Below are positions 6,698-14,848 of a stretch of 39,235 nucleotides of DNA, one piece after another. The notes below the pieces were generated by a model that saw only the letters and a program-made list of their open reading frames with translations, made no database searches and had not been told where the DNA came from. The DNA is from Candidatus Hodarchaeota archaeon (GTDB lineage: Archaea > Asgardarchaeota > Heimdallarchaeia > Hodarchaeales > Hodarchaeaceae), in the NCBI GenBank assembly GCA_016839815.1, contig JAEOTM010000036.1, positions 1 to 39,235 on the forward strand, in the 5' to 3' direction. Each line of letters starts with the position of its first letter. Position 1 is the stretch's first letter. The translations under genes and the position numbers were made by a program.

Positions 6698-9106
6698 ATG
6701 AGTAATCGAATAGACCTAGTAGGTGCTACTAAGGACAAATCGATAGCTCAAAGTACTAAATTAAATCATCTAATTCTCTCAAATAATATTGATAGTTATA
6801 TTCATTTAAATTCGTTGGTTCAGAAAAAACAACCACATTTAACTGTTTTTGATATTTCTCAGCACTTATATCCTTCAAAAATTCAATTAACCCTGAGAAA
6901 AGGGAATAATAACCAATATAACCTATTACCTAATTCTAAATTTCATGATGAAACCTCTCTAATCAGGTTTAAACAGGATATGAATAAACTTCTTACGATG
7001 TTCCACTCCGTATTGAGTCCAAATGGATTTTTAGCTATTAAAGTGAACGGGACTTTTAAAGCTATAATGAGGAGGCTTTTAGATTCTATTTTTCATCAGA
7101 ACAATTTTATGAACGAGATTATAATAAATTCACCTTTTAAGATCCAATATTCAAAAGAAATTAATTTTTTTGAAAGAAATGACTATTTTTTATTGTATAG
7201 TGTTTCTACTAATCGAAAAATTAATGCTGTATTTGATGATAAGGAAAGTGGAGGTTATTGGCATTCGTTTGTATCTAAAGGACAAGGATCAGCAAAAACT
7301 TTTCTTATAAATGGTGAATTAGTACTTCTAGAACCCCCTAGTGGAACTCATTGGAAATTGAAGCAAGAATCTATCCTTGAACTATGTAAAAATGGGCAGA
7401 TAAGATTAAATAAAAAGGGAAATCCCGAATACTGGGTACAGCCAAAAATTGGTCAAGTAGTTGATTCAAATTGGCTCGATTTGGAACTAACCAAAAACAA
7501 TAGCCATCAGAATAGATGTTTTTCACGATTATACGAAGTATTAATGATGCCAAAACAGCTGATGGTGATTGTAAACCCTAGGGATTCCAGTTCAGTGATA
7601 GAGGCTTCTACTTTTGGTTTAAACTGGATATGTCTAGTAGAGGATGAGAAAAGCTTAGAAAATTTGGAGGTTGCCCTTCAAGCAAATAATGTTGAATATA
7701 TTAGAAAGATCATAAAGACTTCAATTGGTTCAAAGAGGAATATTCATTCGACATCTTTAACGAAGAATGATATTGAAGAATCCTCTTCTTCCGTTACTTC
7801 ACACGACCTTAGAGCGATAACGTATTATCCTACAAAGTCAAGTATCTATCCTCCTACGAACCATAAATTTCTAAATACATTAATCAGGGGCGATTGTAAG
7901 CATGTTTTGCGATTGCTGGAAGAGAAATATTGTCAAACCTTAAAACTAATTTATATTGATCCTCCATTTTATACAGGATATGATGAAATATTATATATCC
8001 CTTTTCAAAGTAAGGATAATTCAAACAACACGAAGAAAGACATGCTTAATGGATCAATCAAAACGATTGCATATAAAAATGTGTTAGTAACCAATTCTCC
8101 GATTTCTGACTTTAAACGATGGTTTAAGGAACGAATTTTGTCAATGAAGCCATTACTTAGTCTAGATGGTTTTATTTTTGTACGATTTGATTATCATTTT
8201 GGTCATTACGCAAAAGAGGTGCTTAATGAAGTTTTTGGACTGGATAATTTTGTGATTGAGTTTACTATTCGTCGAATGAAAAAGAATTTATCAGAAAAAC
8301 AATTAAATCAACAAACCCGTCTAATTGTACATTCAGATTCATTATTTGTTTATCGTAGAAGCAATCAGTCTAAGTTCAGGCTTGAAGGGGTTAATAAAAA
8401 TGTAAGGAAGGGCCAAGATAAAGCTGAAGTTGAGTATTCACACGATAATCTTTGGTTGGATATTGCTGGTTACCAGAAGGTAAAAAGAACAATTTATCCT
8501 ACAGAAAACTCTGAAACATTATTAAAACGCGTAATTGAGCTTAGTACAGAAGAGGGAGATATAATTGCTGATTTTTTTGCTGGATCGGGTACTACGCTCT
8601 CAGTGGCTGAACAAAACAACAGAAGATGGTTGGGAATTGATATTGGGCTATTATCAATAAATGAAATTCGCAAGAGGATATTGCAGATCGAGAAAAGATC
8701 TCCATTTGAATATCATGAATTAATAGATACACATTCTGATCTTGAATCAGGAAATGATGGCAGAATTGACTTCGATCTTAAGATTGAAAAGAAGAAAAGC
8801 CCCCAAGGAATTAATGTTCTATTAACAATTACAAATTTGGTACATACTCCTAGTATAAAGAAATTGTATGATTCTCTGTTAATAGATGTGATTGATTATT
8901 GGGAAGTAGATTGGAATTATGATAAGAATCTAGCAATAGTTAGCTGGAACTCTTATCGACAAATAAGAAGGAAGAAAGTGGAAAAAAGAATCCCAGTTTC
9001 TACTTCTCATACATATTCCCAAGAAAATAAGGCTATAATCTGGGTAAATATTGTTGATATTTTTGGGAATTCAAGTTATAATACTATTGAAGTTGATTTA
9101 CGATAA
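6698..9106 (+). CDS. Type III Mod-like DNA methyltransferase with a dead N-terminal twin domain
   Basis: In this 802-residue protein the C-terminal half is an intact beta-class amino-methyltransferase, with catalytic DPPF near residue 421 and SAM-binding DFFAGSGTT near 624-632. The N-terminal half has the same layout but has lost both motifs. VFDISQH sits where DPPF should be (about 48-54), NPRDSSS replaces FAGSGTT (about 292-298), and a helix-strand block MNKLLTMFHSVLSPNGFL parallels the C-terminal block. The N-half also keeps the Mod-type segment GGYWHSFVSKGQGSA...PPSGTHWK...GNPEYW. This looks like a fused pseudo-dimer in which the N-half recognises DNA and the C-half methylates. No Res helicase-nuclease gene is nearby. 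The ATG at 6698 follows GGGGA. It lies 31 bases after the TGT-like gene and is probably in the same operon. Confidence 0.82.
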   Translation: MSNRIDLVGATKDKSIAQSTKLNHLILSNNIDSYIHLNSLVQKKQPHLTVFDISQHLYPSKIQLTLRKGNNNQYNLLPNSKFHDETSLIRFKQDMNKLLTMFHSVLSPNGFLAIKVNGTFKAIMRRLLDSIFHQNNFMNEIIINSPFKIQYSKEINFFERNDYFLLYSVSTNRKINAVFDDKESGGYWHSFVSKGQGSAKTFLINGELVLLEPPSGTHWKLKQESILELCKNGQIRLNKKGNPEYWVQPKIGQVVDSNWLDLELTKNNSHQNRCFSRLYEVLMMPKQLMVIVNPRDSSSVIEASTFGLNWICLVEDEKSLENLEVALQANNVEYIRKIIKTSIGSKRNIHSTSLTKNDIEESSSSVTSHDLRAITYYPTKSSIYPPTNHKFLNTLIRGDCKHVLRLLEEKYCQTLKLIYIDPPFYTGYDEILYIPFQSKDNSNNTKKDMLNGSIKTIAYKNVLVTNSPISDFKRWFKERILSMKPLLSLDGFIFVRFDYHFGHYAKEVLNEVFGLDNFVIEFTIRRMKKNLSEKQLNQQTRLIVHSDSLFVYRRSNQSKFRLEGVNKNVRKGQDKAEVEYSHDNLWLDIAGYQKVKRTIYPTENSETLLKRVIELSTEEGDIIADFFAGSGTTLSVAEQNNRRWLGIDIGLLSINEIRKRILQIEKRSPFEYHELIDTHSDLESGNDGRIDFDLKIEKKKSPQGINVLLTITNLVHTPSIKKLYDSLLIDVIDYWEVDWNYDKNLAIVSWNSYRQIRRKKVEKRIPVSTSHTYSQENKAIIWVNIVDIFGNSSYNTIEVDLR

Positions 9107-9203
9107 AAAAGAATAAACTGGAGAAAATTATAATCTCTCTGTATGAATAGTAATCTTATTTAATCAAATTAACAAGCATTAAAGTGTTTTAAAGGGTGTA
9201 AAA

Positions 9204-9623
9204 ATGACTGTTGTCCATTTCAAAATTGAACTACCTAGAACTTATGAAACAGATATTATAGATATAACTGGGAAAATAGAATCAGCAGTAAATAATTCAA
9301 AAATCAAAGAAGGAATTGTTAATATTTTTAATGCGGGTTCTACAGGTGCTATCATAACCCTAGAGTATGAACCTGGTTTACTGAGAGATATTCCTGACTT
9401 TCTGGAGAGAATTATTCCTAAATCAATGACATACCAACACGAACAGACGTGGCATGATAACAATGGGCATAGTCATGTTCGTGCATCATTGATGGGTCCA
9501 TCTTTGACTGTACCCATTCACAAAGGCAAATTGATTCATGGGACTTGGCAACAAGTCGTTTTTTTCGAGCTGGATGATAAACCTCGCATTAGACATCTAG
9601 TTTTAACAATAATCGGAGAATGA
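9204..9623 (+). CDS. YjbQ/UPF0047 family protein
   Basis: This 139-residue protein is full length for the YjbQ family. Visible signatures are NAGSTGAIITLEYEPGLLRD, YQHEQTWHDNNGHSHVRASL with clustered histidines, and a C-terminal GKLIHGTWQQVVFFELDDKPRIR. Family members form trimers with a conserved histidine pocket and show weak thiamine-phosphate synthase activity when overexpressed. Their true role is unsettled. SD-like GGGTG lies 6 bases before the ATG. It stands about 100 bases after the methyltransferase gene on the same strand, and a functional link is not evident. Confidence 0.88.
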   Translation: MTVVHFKIELPRTYETDIIDITGKIESAVNNSKIKEGIVNIFNAGSTGAIITLEYEPGLLRDIPDFLERIIPKSMTYQHEQTWHDNNGHSHVRASLMGPSLTVPIHKGKLIHGTWQQVVFFELDDKPRIRHLVLTIIGE

Positions 9624-9724
9624 ATGTCAAAAACGAATTTTCATGTGTATCAACAAGCTTAAAAATCCCCCAGATAACCCAAATTAGATAAGCAGATGTA
9701 TCTAGATATTTCAGAGAATTTCTT

Positions 9725-10198
9725 GTGTTTGAAGCCTTTGAATCGTGTTTGAGGATCGATTGTACTGTGACTGTTTTTGAGGACGCCCATGGATACTTGA
9801 ATAGTTCTATAAGGGTTTATGTAAATGCAACCACTACACTCGATAAATTGTTTGCAATTAAACTCGTGGTACTTAGCATGATTATCGCTGTTGATGCACT
9901 GATGGAAAAAATTGGCACAGATAGTAATACTTCATTCCAGAGTCATCTTGAGGATTCTAATTTCTTTTTACCCATGGCTGCATATGAACAGCGCGTTTCT
10001 GAGTTACATTCACTTGAAAATAGCAATTCTAAAATAAAGGAACTCTCATTAACTATTCGATTACAAAAATCAATAGACACACTGAAGTTTGTCTATGGTA
10101 AACATGGTTTCAAGTCGCTACTGTCTTTAAACATCAAAGAATTTATCAATAGCGCACTTTTTTTTATCTTAGAAATTAAAGAATTAGTGGAGTCATAG
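9725..10198 (+). CDS. Hypothetical protein
   Basis: This 157-residue open frame starts at a GTG at 9725, the first start after an in-frame stop at 9689-9691. I do not recognise it. The first 35 residues are strand-like (IDCTVTVFEDAHGYLNSSIRVYV). A largely helical region with a hydrophobic stretch (KLFAIKLVVLSMIIAVDAL) follows, and the C-terminus is another helix-rich segment. It is probably soluble or weakly membrane-associated. There is no clear SD before the GTG. It lies on the same strand as the YjbQ gene after a 101-base gap and is convergent with tfb. Confidence 0.5.
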   Translation: MFEAFESCLRIDCTVTVFEDAHGYLNSSIRVYVNATTTLDKLFAIKLVVLSMIIAVDALMEKIGTDSNTSFQSHLEDSNFFLPMAAYEQRVSELHSLENSNSKIKELSLTIRLQKSIDTLKFVYGKHGFKSLLSLNIKEFINSALFFILEIKELVES

Positions 10199-10231
10199 CC
10201 TCCACGGGGAGAGATAAGAAAAATTAGGAAT

Positions 10232-11215
10232 TTAAGCATTCATTAAGCTTCTTTTCTTGCGTACCCAAGCGGTAGGATCTTTAATGACAACAGGTTTTGC
10301 TGCAGCTCCTCGTTTCACTTCGAATTTTTCTAAACCTAATCCTCGTGCAAGTTCCTTGAACCGATTTCTGATTGTAACAGGAGTAGTTCTTGCTGGAACA
10401 GCAATTTGTTGTTGGGTTCGTCGTTCACCTGTTTGAATGGAGGCGATATAGATAGCTGCTGCAGCAAGTGACATGGGTATCTTCCCAATGGTTAATTTCT
10501 TTTCACGTGCTTCTACTAGAATGTCAATAGCAATTTTTCTTGTATACATTGTTAAGCCTAGATTTTCTCCAAGGCGGTTTACAAGAGTTACTGGGTCAGA
10601 AGAAGTTTTATTCAAATTGATGTTTTGGAGGAAAATGCGAATACATCTTCCAAGTTCTTTAGAAGTAATGTTTGCAACCTCGGATGTATCTTTTAAAGTG
10701 ATGGCTGATCCTTTTTTACGACAGGCTAAATAAATAGCAGCACTCATCATACCAATTACTGAACGGCCTTTTATAAGGTCTTTGTTAAGAGCTAACTTGT
10801 AAATATGAACAGCAGTTTCACAGGTATCATCTGATAAATTTAAATGTGATCTGATACGTTTTAGCTCTATTAATGCGTTTTTTAAGTTTCGAGTTGTTCG
10901 ATCTTGAATCCGCTCATCCATAACAGTTAAGCGAGCAAATTTTGCCTGAGCTTCAGTATTTAATGATTTACCATAGGAGTCTTTAGACTTTCCTCCAATC
11001 ACAGTCCGAAGTTCATTGTTATTAAGCAGAGTCGTGGGTAATCCAACCCTGACTCTTGATTTTTCTTCTTGAGCATTATACGCTCGCCATTCAGGTTCGT
11101 GACTGAAAATTGCGCTATTGGCTACTAATCCACATTCGGCACAGATAATTTCACCGCGTTGATCATCATAAACCATAGCGGGACTTTTACATTCGTTACA
11201 ACTCTCATAAGCCAT
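10232..11215 (-). CDS. tfb: Transcription initiation factor TFB (TFIIB homolog)
   Basis: This protein recruits RNA polymerase to TBP-bound promoters. An N-terminal zinc ribbon uses C6, C9, C25 and C28 (CNEC...CAEC). The reader/linker region follows (HEPEWRAYNAQEEKSRVRVG), then two cyclin-like repeats, including KGRSVIGMMSAAIYLACRKK and KIPMSLAAAAIYIASIQTG. Length (327 residues) is normal for archaeal TFB. I chose the ATG at 11215-11213 over an upstream in-frame TTG at 11230, because GGAGAG sits about 8 bases before the ATG and the zinc ribbon then begins at residue 6. It stands alone on the reverse strand with a 450-base upstream spacer. Confidence 0.95.
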   Translation of the reverse strand: MAYESCNECKSPAMVYDDQRGEIICAECGLVANSAIFSHEPEWRAYNAQEEKSRVRVGLPTTLLNNNELRTVIGGKSKDSYGKSLNTEAQAKFARLTVMDERIQDRTTRNLKNALIELKRIRSHLNLSDDTCETAVHIYKLALNKDLIKGRSVIGMMSAAIYLACRKKGSAITLKDTSEVANITSKELGRCIRIFLQNINLNKTSSDPVTLVNRLGENLGLTMYTRKIAIDILVEAREKKLTIGKIPMSLAAAAIYIASIQTGERRTQQQIAVPARTTPVTIRNRFKELARGLGLEKFEVKRGAAAKPVVIKDPTAWVRKKRSLMNA

Positions 11216-11230
11216 ACTAAAACTCTCCAA

Positions 11231-11664
11231 AGGAAAATAGTGATTTTTGGTACTTCATCCATATCACATTTGTCGGTGAACGATTGATGATTTAACGCTT
11301 ATAAAAAAATACCTAGAGAATCTATCCTTAATATATGATAATAATATGTTTTTTATGTCTATATATAAATATACATCCAAGGGCTACTTAACGCTATATA
11401 AAGATAAATCTGACTCTTGTAGTACCGGCTACTAATAATGGAACCGATCTGTCCGAATATCTCTTTGAGTTTCCTTTTACCCACTGTGATGGGTCCCTAA
11501 TACTCGATATAGCTCAAAATCCAATCTAACCATCAAGAAAAGATGCTAGTAAAATGTAGTGTAATTTCAGTTTATTTGAGGTAATCTTATTAAAAAGAGT
11601 GATTTTTAGCTCAAGGGAAAAGGCATATACTCACTAGAAGCGTACAAACCCGAATATGTTGGTT
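11231..11664. other. Long noncoding spacer upstream of tfb
   Basis: No credible ORF lies here. AT-rich TATA-like stretches occur at 11299-11310 (TTTTTTATAAGC on the reverse strand, suited to tfb) and at 11392-11402 (CTATATAAAG on the + strand). An inverted repeat TAGTA (11420-11424) / TACTA (11430-11434) flanks CCGGC. A second, ACCCA (11479-11483) / TGGGT (11490-11494), lies further on. These could form small hairpins in an unannotated RNA or bind a regulator. I could not match the stretch to SRP RNA, RNase P RNA or a tRNA. Confidence 0.35.
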
Positions 11665-12093
11665 TTAATCTTCGTCTAGACAGATTTTACAATTTTCATG
11701 AGTAATTCCATATTGTCGATGAAATTTACACAAAAATCCGCCATTATCAATGAATTTCAATATTCGTTGAACCTCTCGTGGAGCATAGCTATCTTCCTCT
11801 GCGATTCGACGTGCAGATTCTAGGATTTGTTCCCTCACTTCAGGTTCAAAGACGATTTTGTTTCCCCTGGTATTCTTTTTCCCTTCTTTATCCTTGTATT
11901 GTGAGATCGCAGGTTCTGTGAGTCGAAATTTTTTAGCAATTTCTGTTTGAGGCATACTATGTTCATTAATTAAAGTATTTGTCAATACACGACGAATTGC
12001 GGGGAGAACGTACCATACAATTACCTCTTGAGGTTGTACGAGCTTTTTCAACCTTTTAGGACCAGTTTTAGTATTTGTTTTCGTACCCGACAT
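11665..12093 (-). CDS. Archaeal HTH transcriptional regulator (COG2522-like)
   Basis: In this 142-residue protein a helical core EVIVWYVLPAIRRVL (23-37) leads to a helix-turn-helix MPQTEIAKKFRLTEPAISQY (47-66). A C-terminal cysteine/histidine cluster (C122, H125, C135, C138) probably binds a metal. This arrangement matches a group of predicted archaeal regulators whose targets are mostly unknown. The metal cluster could sense metal or redox state, which is inference. It is divergent from hflX, and a perfect inverted repeat (12152-12167) lies in the shared spacer just downstream of its probable TATA box, which suggests autoregulation. Confidence 0.82.
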   Translation of the reverse strand: MSGTKTNTKTGPKRLKKLVQPQEVIVWYVLPAIRRVLTNTLINEHSMPQTEIAKKFRLTEPAISQYKDKEGKKNTRGNKIVFEPEVREQILESARRIAEEDSYAPREVQRILKFIDNGGFLCKFHRQYGITHENCKICLDED

Positions 12094-12151
12094 ATCTATT
12101 CAATTCGATAGGGAGTTCAAAGAAAGATTAACAATCGTTATTCTGTGTTTG

Positions 12152-12167
12152 TCTGATCAAGATCAGA
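12152..12167. promoter_or_regulatory. Inverted repeat, candidate operator between HTH regulator and hflX
   Basis: TCTGATC (12152-12158) and GATCAGA (12161-12167) form a perfect 7-base inverted repeat with a 2-base spacer. The TATA-like GGTTTTTAAATC (reverse strand, about 12167-12178) abuts it, so the repeat falls between TATA and the expected transcription start of the regulator gene. A second inverted repeat TAAC-AATC-GTTA lies at 12129-12140. Confidence 0.5.
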
Positions 12168-12290
12168 TTTAAAAACCTTTTTAGAAGAAGGCCAGCGAAA
12201 ATAGACTAAAAAAAGACATCACACCACCAAAGTATTATAGAATCTAAGAATATTAGAAATTCTTTATGGGATGAGTACGTATCGTCGGAA

Positions 12291-13622
12291 GTGAATATCT
12301 TACAACAAATGGAAGCAGATTTAATGGAGCCAAGAGGGGAGTGTATATTAATACTGCCGTATCCAGATACAAAGCATGATTTATTTCTTAATAACGAAAT
12401 GCGACTCCTTGTTAAATCCTCAAATTATAGGATATTAGAAGAAGTTCAATATCGTATCAATAATACCAAATATCTATTTTCAACAAGTCGAATAATTGAG
12501 TTAAAATCCAAGCTTGACGATTTAGAAGATATATTTCTCATTGTTGGGTCTCATTTAACAGCAAAACAGCATATCAATTTGGAGAAGAAACTAGAGTGTT
12601 TAATAATCGATAAGTTTGAATTAGTACTTGAGATATTTGCTCTTAGAGCAATGACGGAGGAAGCGAAGATTCAAATTCAATTAGCTCAACTTAAATATGA
12701 AAGTCCAAGGCAGCGCTTGCGATTAATGAATCGTTTGAGTGTGGAGGGGGCGTGGCATACTGAACGAGCTGGTTTTTGGGGAACTGGCGAAAATCCGTTG
12801 CATGAATTTGATGCTGGGACAAAGAAGCGTGAAGCTCATCTTAAAGGGAAACTTTTAGCTTTAAAACAGCGTCGTGAAGAGCGAAGAATGATTCGTAAGA
12901 GATATCATCATGACAGTGTTTACGTTAGTATTGTAGGTTATACATCAGCAGGGAAGTCTACATTGTTGAATTCTTTAACAAACACACAGGCAGCAAGTGT
13001 CAATTCCCGACTCTTTGAGACTCTTGATACTCGTATCAGAAGCTTCCAACTAGATGATTTGAAAGTCTTTGTTACTGATACTGTAGGCTTCATAGAAGAC
13101 CTACCCACATTTTTAATTGATTCTTTCCGTTCCACTCTTGAAGAAAGTTTAGCTGCCGATATAATTTTAGTTATAATTGATGGTAGTGAACCATCATTAG
13201 ATCTAATTCTTCAGAAGTTGACTGTAACCATTAATACCTTGAATGAGATTATACCCCAAAATAATCGTTTACTGGTGCTAAATAAAATTGACTTAATATC
13301 AACAAACCAACTTGAAACTAGACAAAAATTGCTTAGAGAGCATTTTCCAGAATATAAAATTATTTCGATATCAGCAGAAGAAAATGTAAAGCCAGTCATA
13401 AAAGCTATCGAAGCCTTTCGTCCCCAAAAAAGATATCTCCTAAAATATACTCCTAATCATATTTTTCGTTCTTTTTGTCACGAATTTACTACAGTTGAAG
13501 AAGAATCCTTTGAGGATCAATGGCTAATGATTTTCTCAATACGGAAACCAACATATGGTTTGGAGTTTATAAAACGGAAAAGTGAGGTTCTTAATATCAC
13601 ACTTGAAATTCAGGAATTGTAA
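12291..13622 (+). CDS. hflX: HflX-type ribosome-associated GTPase
   Basis: This 443-residue protein has an N-terminal HflX domain with the linker RQRLRLMNRLSVEGAWHTER and a glycine-containing GFWGTGENPLHEFD loop, then a coiled region rich in K, R and E. The GTPase domain carries G1 GYTSAGKST (216-224), G3 DTVGF (about 263), G4 NKID (about 331) and G5 SAEE. HflX proteins bind and split or rescue stalled ribosomes under stress. The GTG at 12291 is used because an upstream ATG at 12271 is in another frame and stops at once. The stop is 4 bases before the subtilase start, so the two are likely transcribed together. Confidence 0.93.
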   Translation: MNILQQMEADLMEPRGECILILPYPDTKHDLFLNNEMRLLVKSSNYRILEEVQYRINNTKYLFSTSRIIELKSKLDDLEDIFLIVGSHLTAKQHINLEKKLECLIIDKFELVLEIFALRAMTEEAKIQIQLAQLKYESPRQRLRLMNRLSVEGAWHTERAGFWGTGENPLHEFDAGTKKREAHLKGKLLALKQRREERRMIRKRYHHDSVYVSIVGYTSAGKSTLLNSLTNTQAASVNSRLFETLDTRIRSFQLDDLKVFVTDTVGFIEDLPTFLIDSFRSTLEESLAADIILVIIDGSEPSLDLILQKLTVTINTLNEIIPQNNRLLVLNKIDLISTNQLETRQKLLREHFPEYKIISISAEENVKPVIKAIEAFRPQKRYLLKYTPNHIFRSFCHEFTTVEEESFEDQWLMIFSIRKPTYGLEFIKRKSEVLNITLEIQEL

Positions 13623-13626
13623 GATC

Positions 13627-14826
13627 ATGGTGTGTTATTCTCGCCTAGTTAAATTCACTTCTTTAATTTCAACTATTTTTATATATTCTATATTAATTCA
13701 TCCTATATTGATTCGTGCGTCCAATACTGCTTACTACTGGAATATTGAGGAGGTTGGTATTCCAGATGCATGGCAATATACTCAGGGCTCTTCGGATATT
13801 ATTATTGCAATAATTGATTCAGGGATTGATTTTACCCATCCAGATTTAGAAAATTCAATGTGGGAGAATCCAGGAGAGATACCTAATAATGGATGGGATG
13901 ATGATAATAATGGATATATCGATGATTATATAGGTTGGGATTTTCTTAATAATGATAATATTCCTTCCCCTCCTCCTCCCCCAGCGAGTGGAAGTAAACA
14001 CGGGACATTTATCGCGGGACTTATTGCCGGAGATGATGATGACGATATTTTTGTGGGTGTTGCCCCTCAAGTAAAGATAATGTCATTACGTTTTCTTCGT
14101 CCCGACCTAAGTTTTTTTGTTTCAGATTGGCCAAAATTAGTGAATGCAATTAATTATGCCGTAGAAAATGGAGCTAAGATTATTAATTTATCTTTACAAG
14201 CTAATGGAGTTCCTCCTATTGAAGTTTACAACGCCATTCGAGATGCGTACCAAGCAGGAGTTATCATCGTAAGTGTGACTGGTAACCGAGGTTCAGGAAG
14301 TCAGTTGTTGACATATCCAGGGAATTATAGTGAAGTAATTGCAGTTTCTTCAACCACAATAAATCAGGAAATCGCTAATACATCCCTCCCTGGGGAGGAA
14401 AATGAGATCTGTGCCCCAGGTGATAATGTCTATTCAATTTCTGGCTATACAACTTCAGTTGTCTTAGGCTCTGGTACTTCTTATGCAGCACCTTTAGTAT
14501 CTGGAGCAATTGCTCTAATGTTATCCTTACACTTAAACCTTACAAATGAAGAGATACGAATGATATTACATGAGACTTGTATCGACTTAGGAAGTGAAGG
14601 AAAAGACCCTGAATCAGGATATGGCTTACTAAATATTACTTCAGCTTTAGAACGAGTTGTTTTAGATTTTAATATCTCATCTAGTTCTGTATATCCAACT
14701 ATACCTTCATCTGATAGTGCTCCAGATGATTCTTCAGTTTCTAACATATTCATTCTAACAGTAGCATATTGTATCTTGATCGGAATATTCATTATATTTG
14801 TCAGAACTTATAGAAAGAATCCTTAA
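13627..14826 (+). CDS. Membrane-anchored subtilisin-like serine protease (S8)
   Basis: The catalytic triad is visible: D64 in IAIIDSGIDFTHPDL, H125 in GSKHGTFIAGLIAG and S285 in GSGTSYAAPLVSG. The oxyanion asparagine is N220 in TGNRGS. An N-terminal hydrophobic segment (about 9-30) acts as a signal peptide. A C-terminal hydrophobic helix (ILTVAYCILIGIFIIFV) followed by RTYRKN anchors the mature enzyme with its catalytic domain outside. An acidic WDDDNNGYIDDY loop probably binds calcium. A run of five prolines precedes the catalytic histidine. There is little room for a prodomain between signal and catalytic domain. The frame opens upstream at 13582 inside hflX, but the ATG at 13627 puts the signal peptide at the N-terminus. 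The gene is convergent with pfkA. Confidence 0.9.
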   Translation: MVCYSRLVKFTSLISTIFIYSILIHPILIRASNTAYYWNIEEVGIPDAWQYTQGSSDIIIAIIDSGIDFTHPDLENSMWENPGEIPNNGWDDDNNGYIDDYIGWDFLNNDNIPSPPPPPASGSKHGTFIAGLIAGDDDDDIFVGVAPQVKIMSLRFLRPDLSFFVSDWPKLVNAINYAVENGAKIINLSLQANGVPPIEVYNAIRDAYQAGVIIVSVTGNRGSGSQLLTYPGNYSEVIAVSSTTINQEIANTSLPGEENEICAPGDNVYSISGYTTSVVLGSGTSYAAPLVSGAIALMLSLHLNLTNEEIRMILHETCIDLGSEGKDPESGYGLLNITSALERVVLDFNISSSSVYPTIPSSDSAPDDSSVSNIFILTVAYCILIGIFIIFVRTYRKNP

Positions 14827-14848
14827 ACATATAAAACTTGGAATAAGA

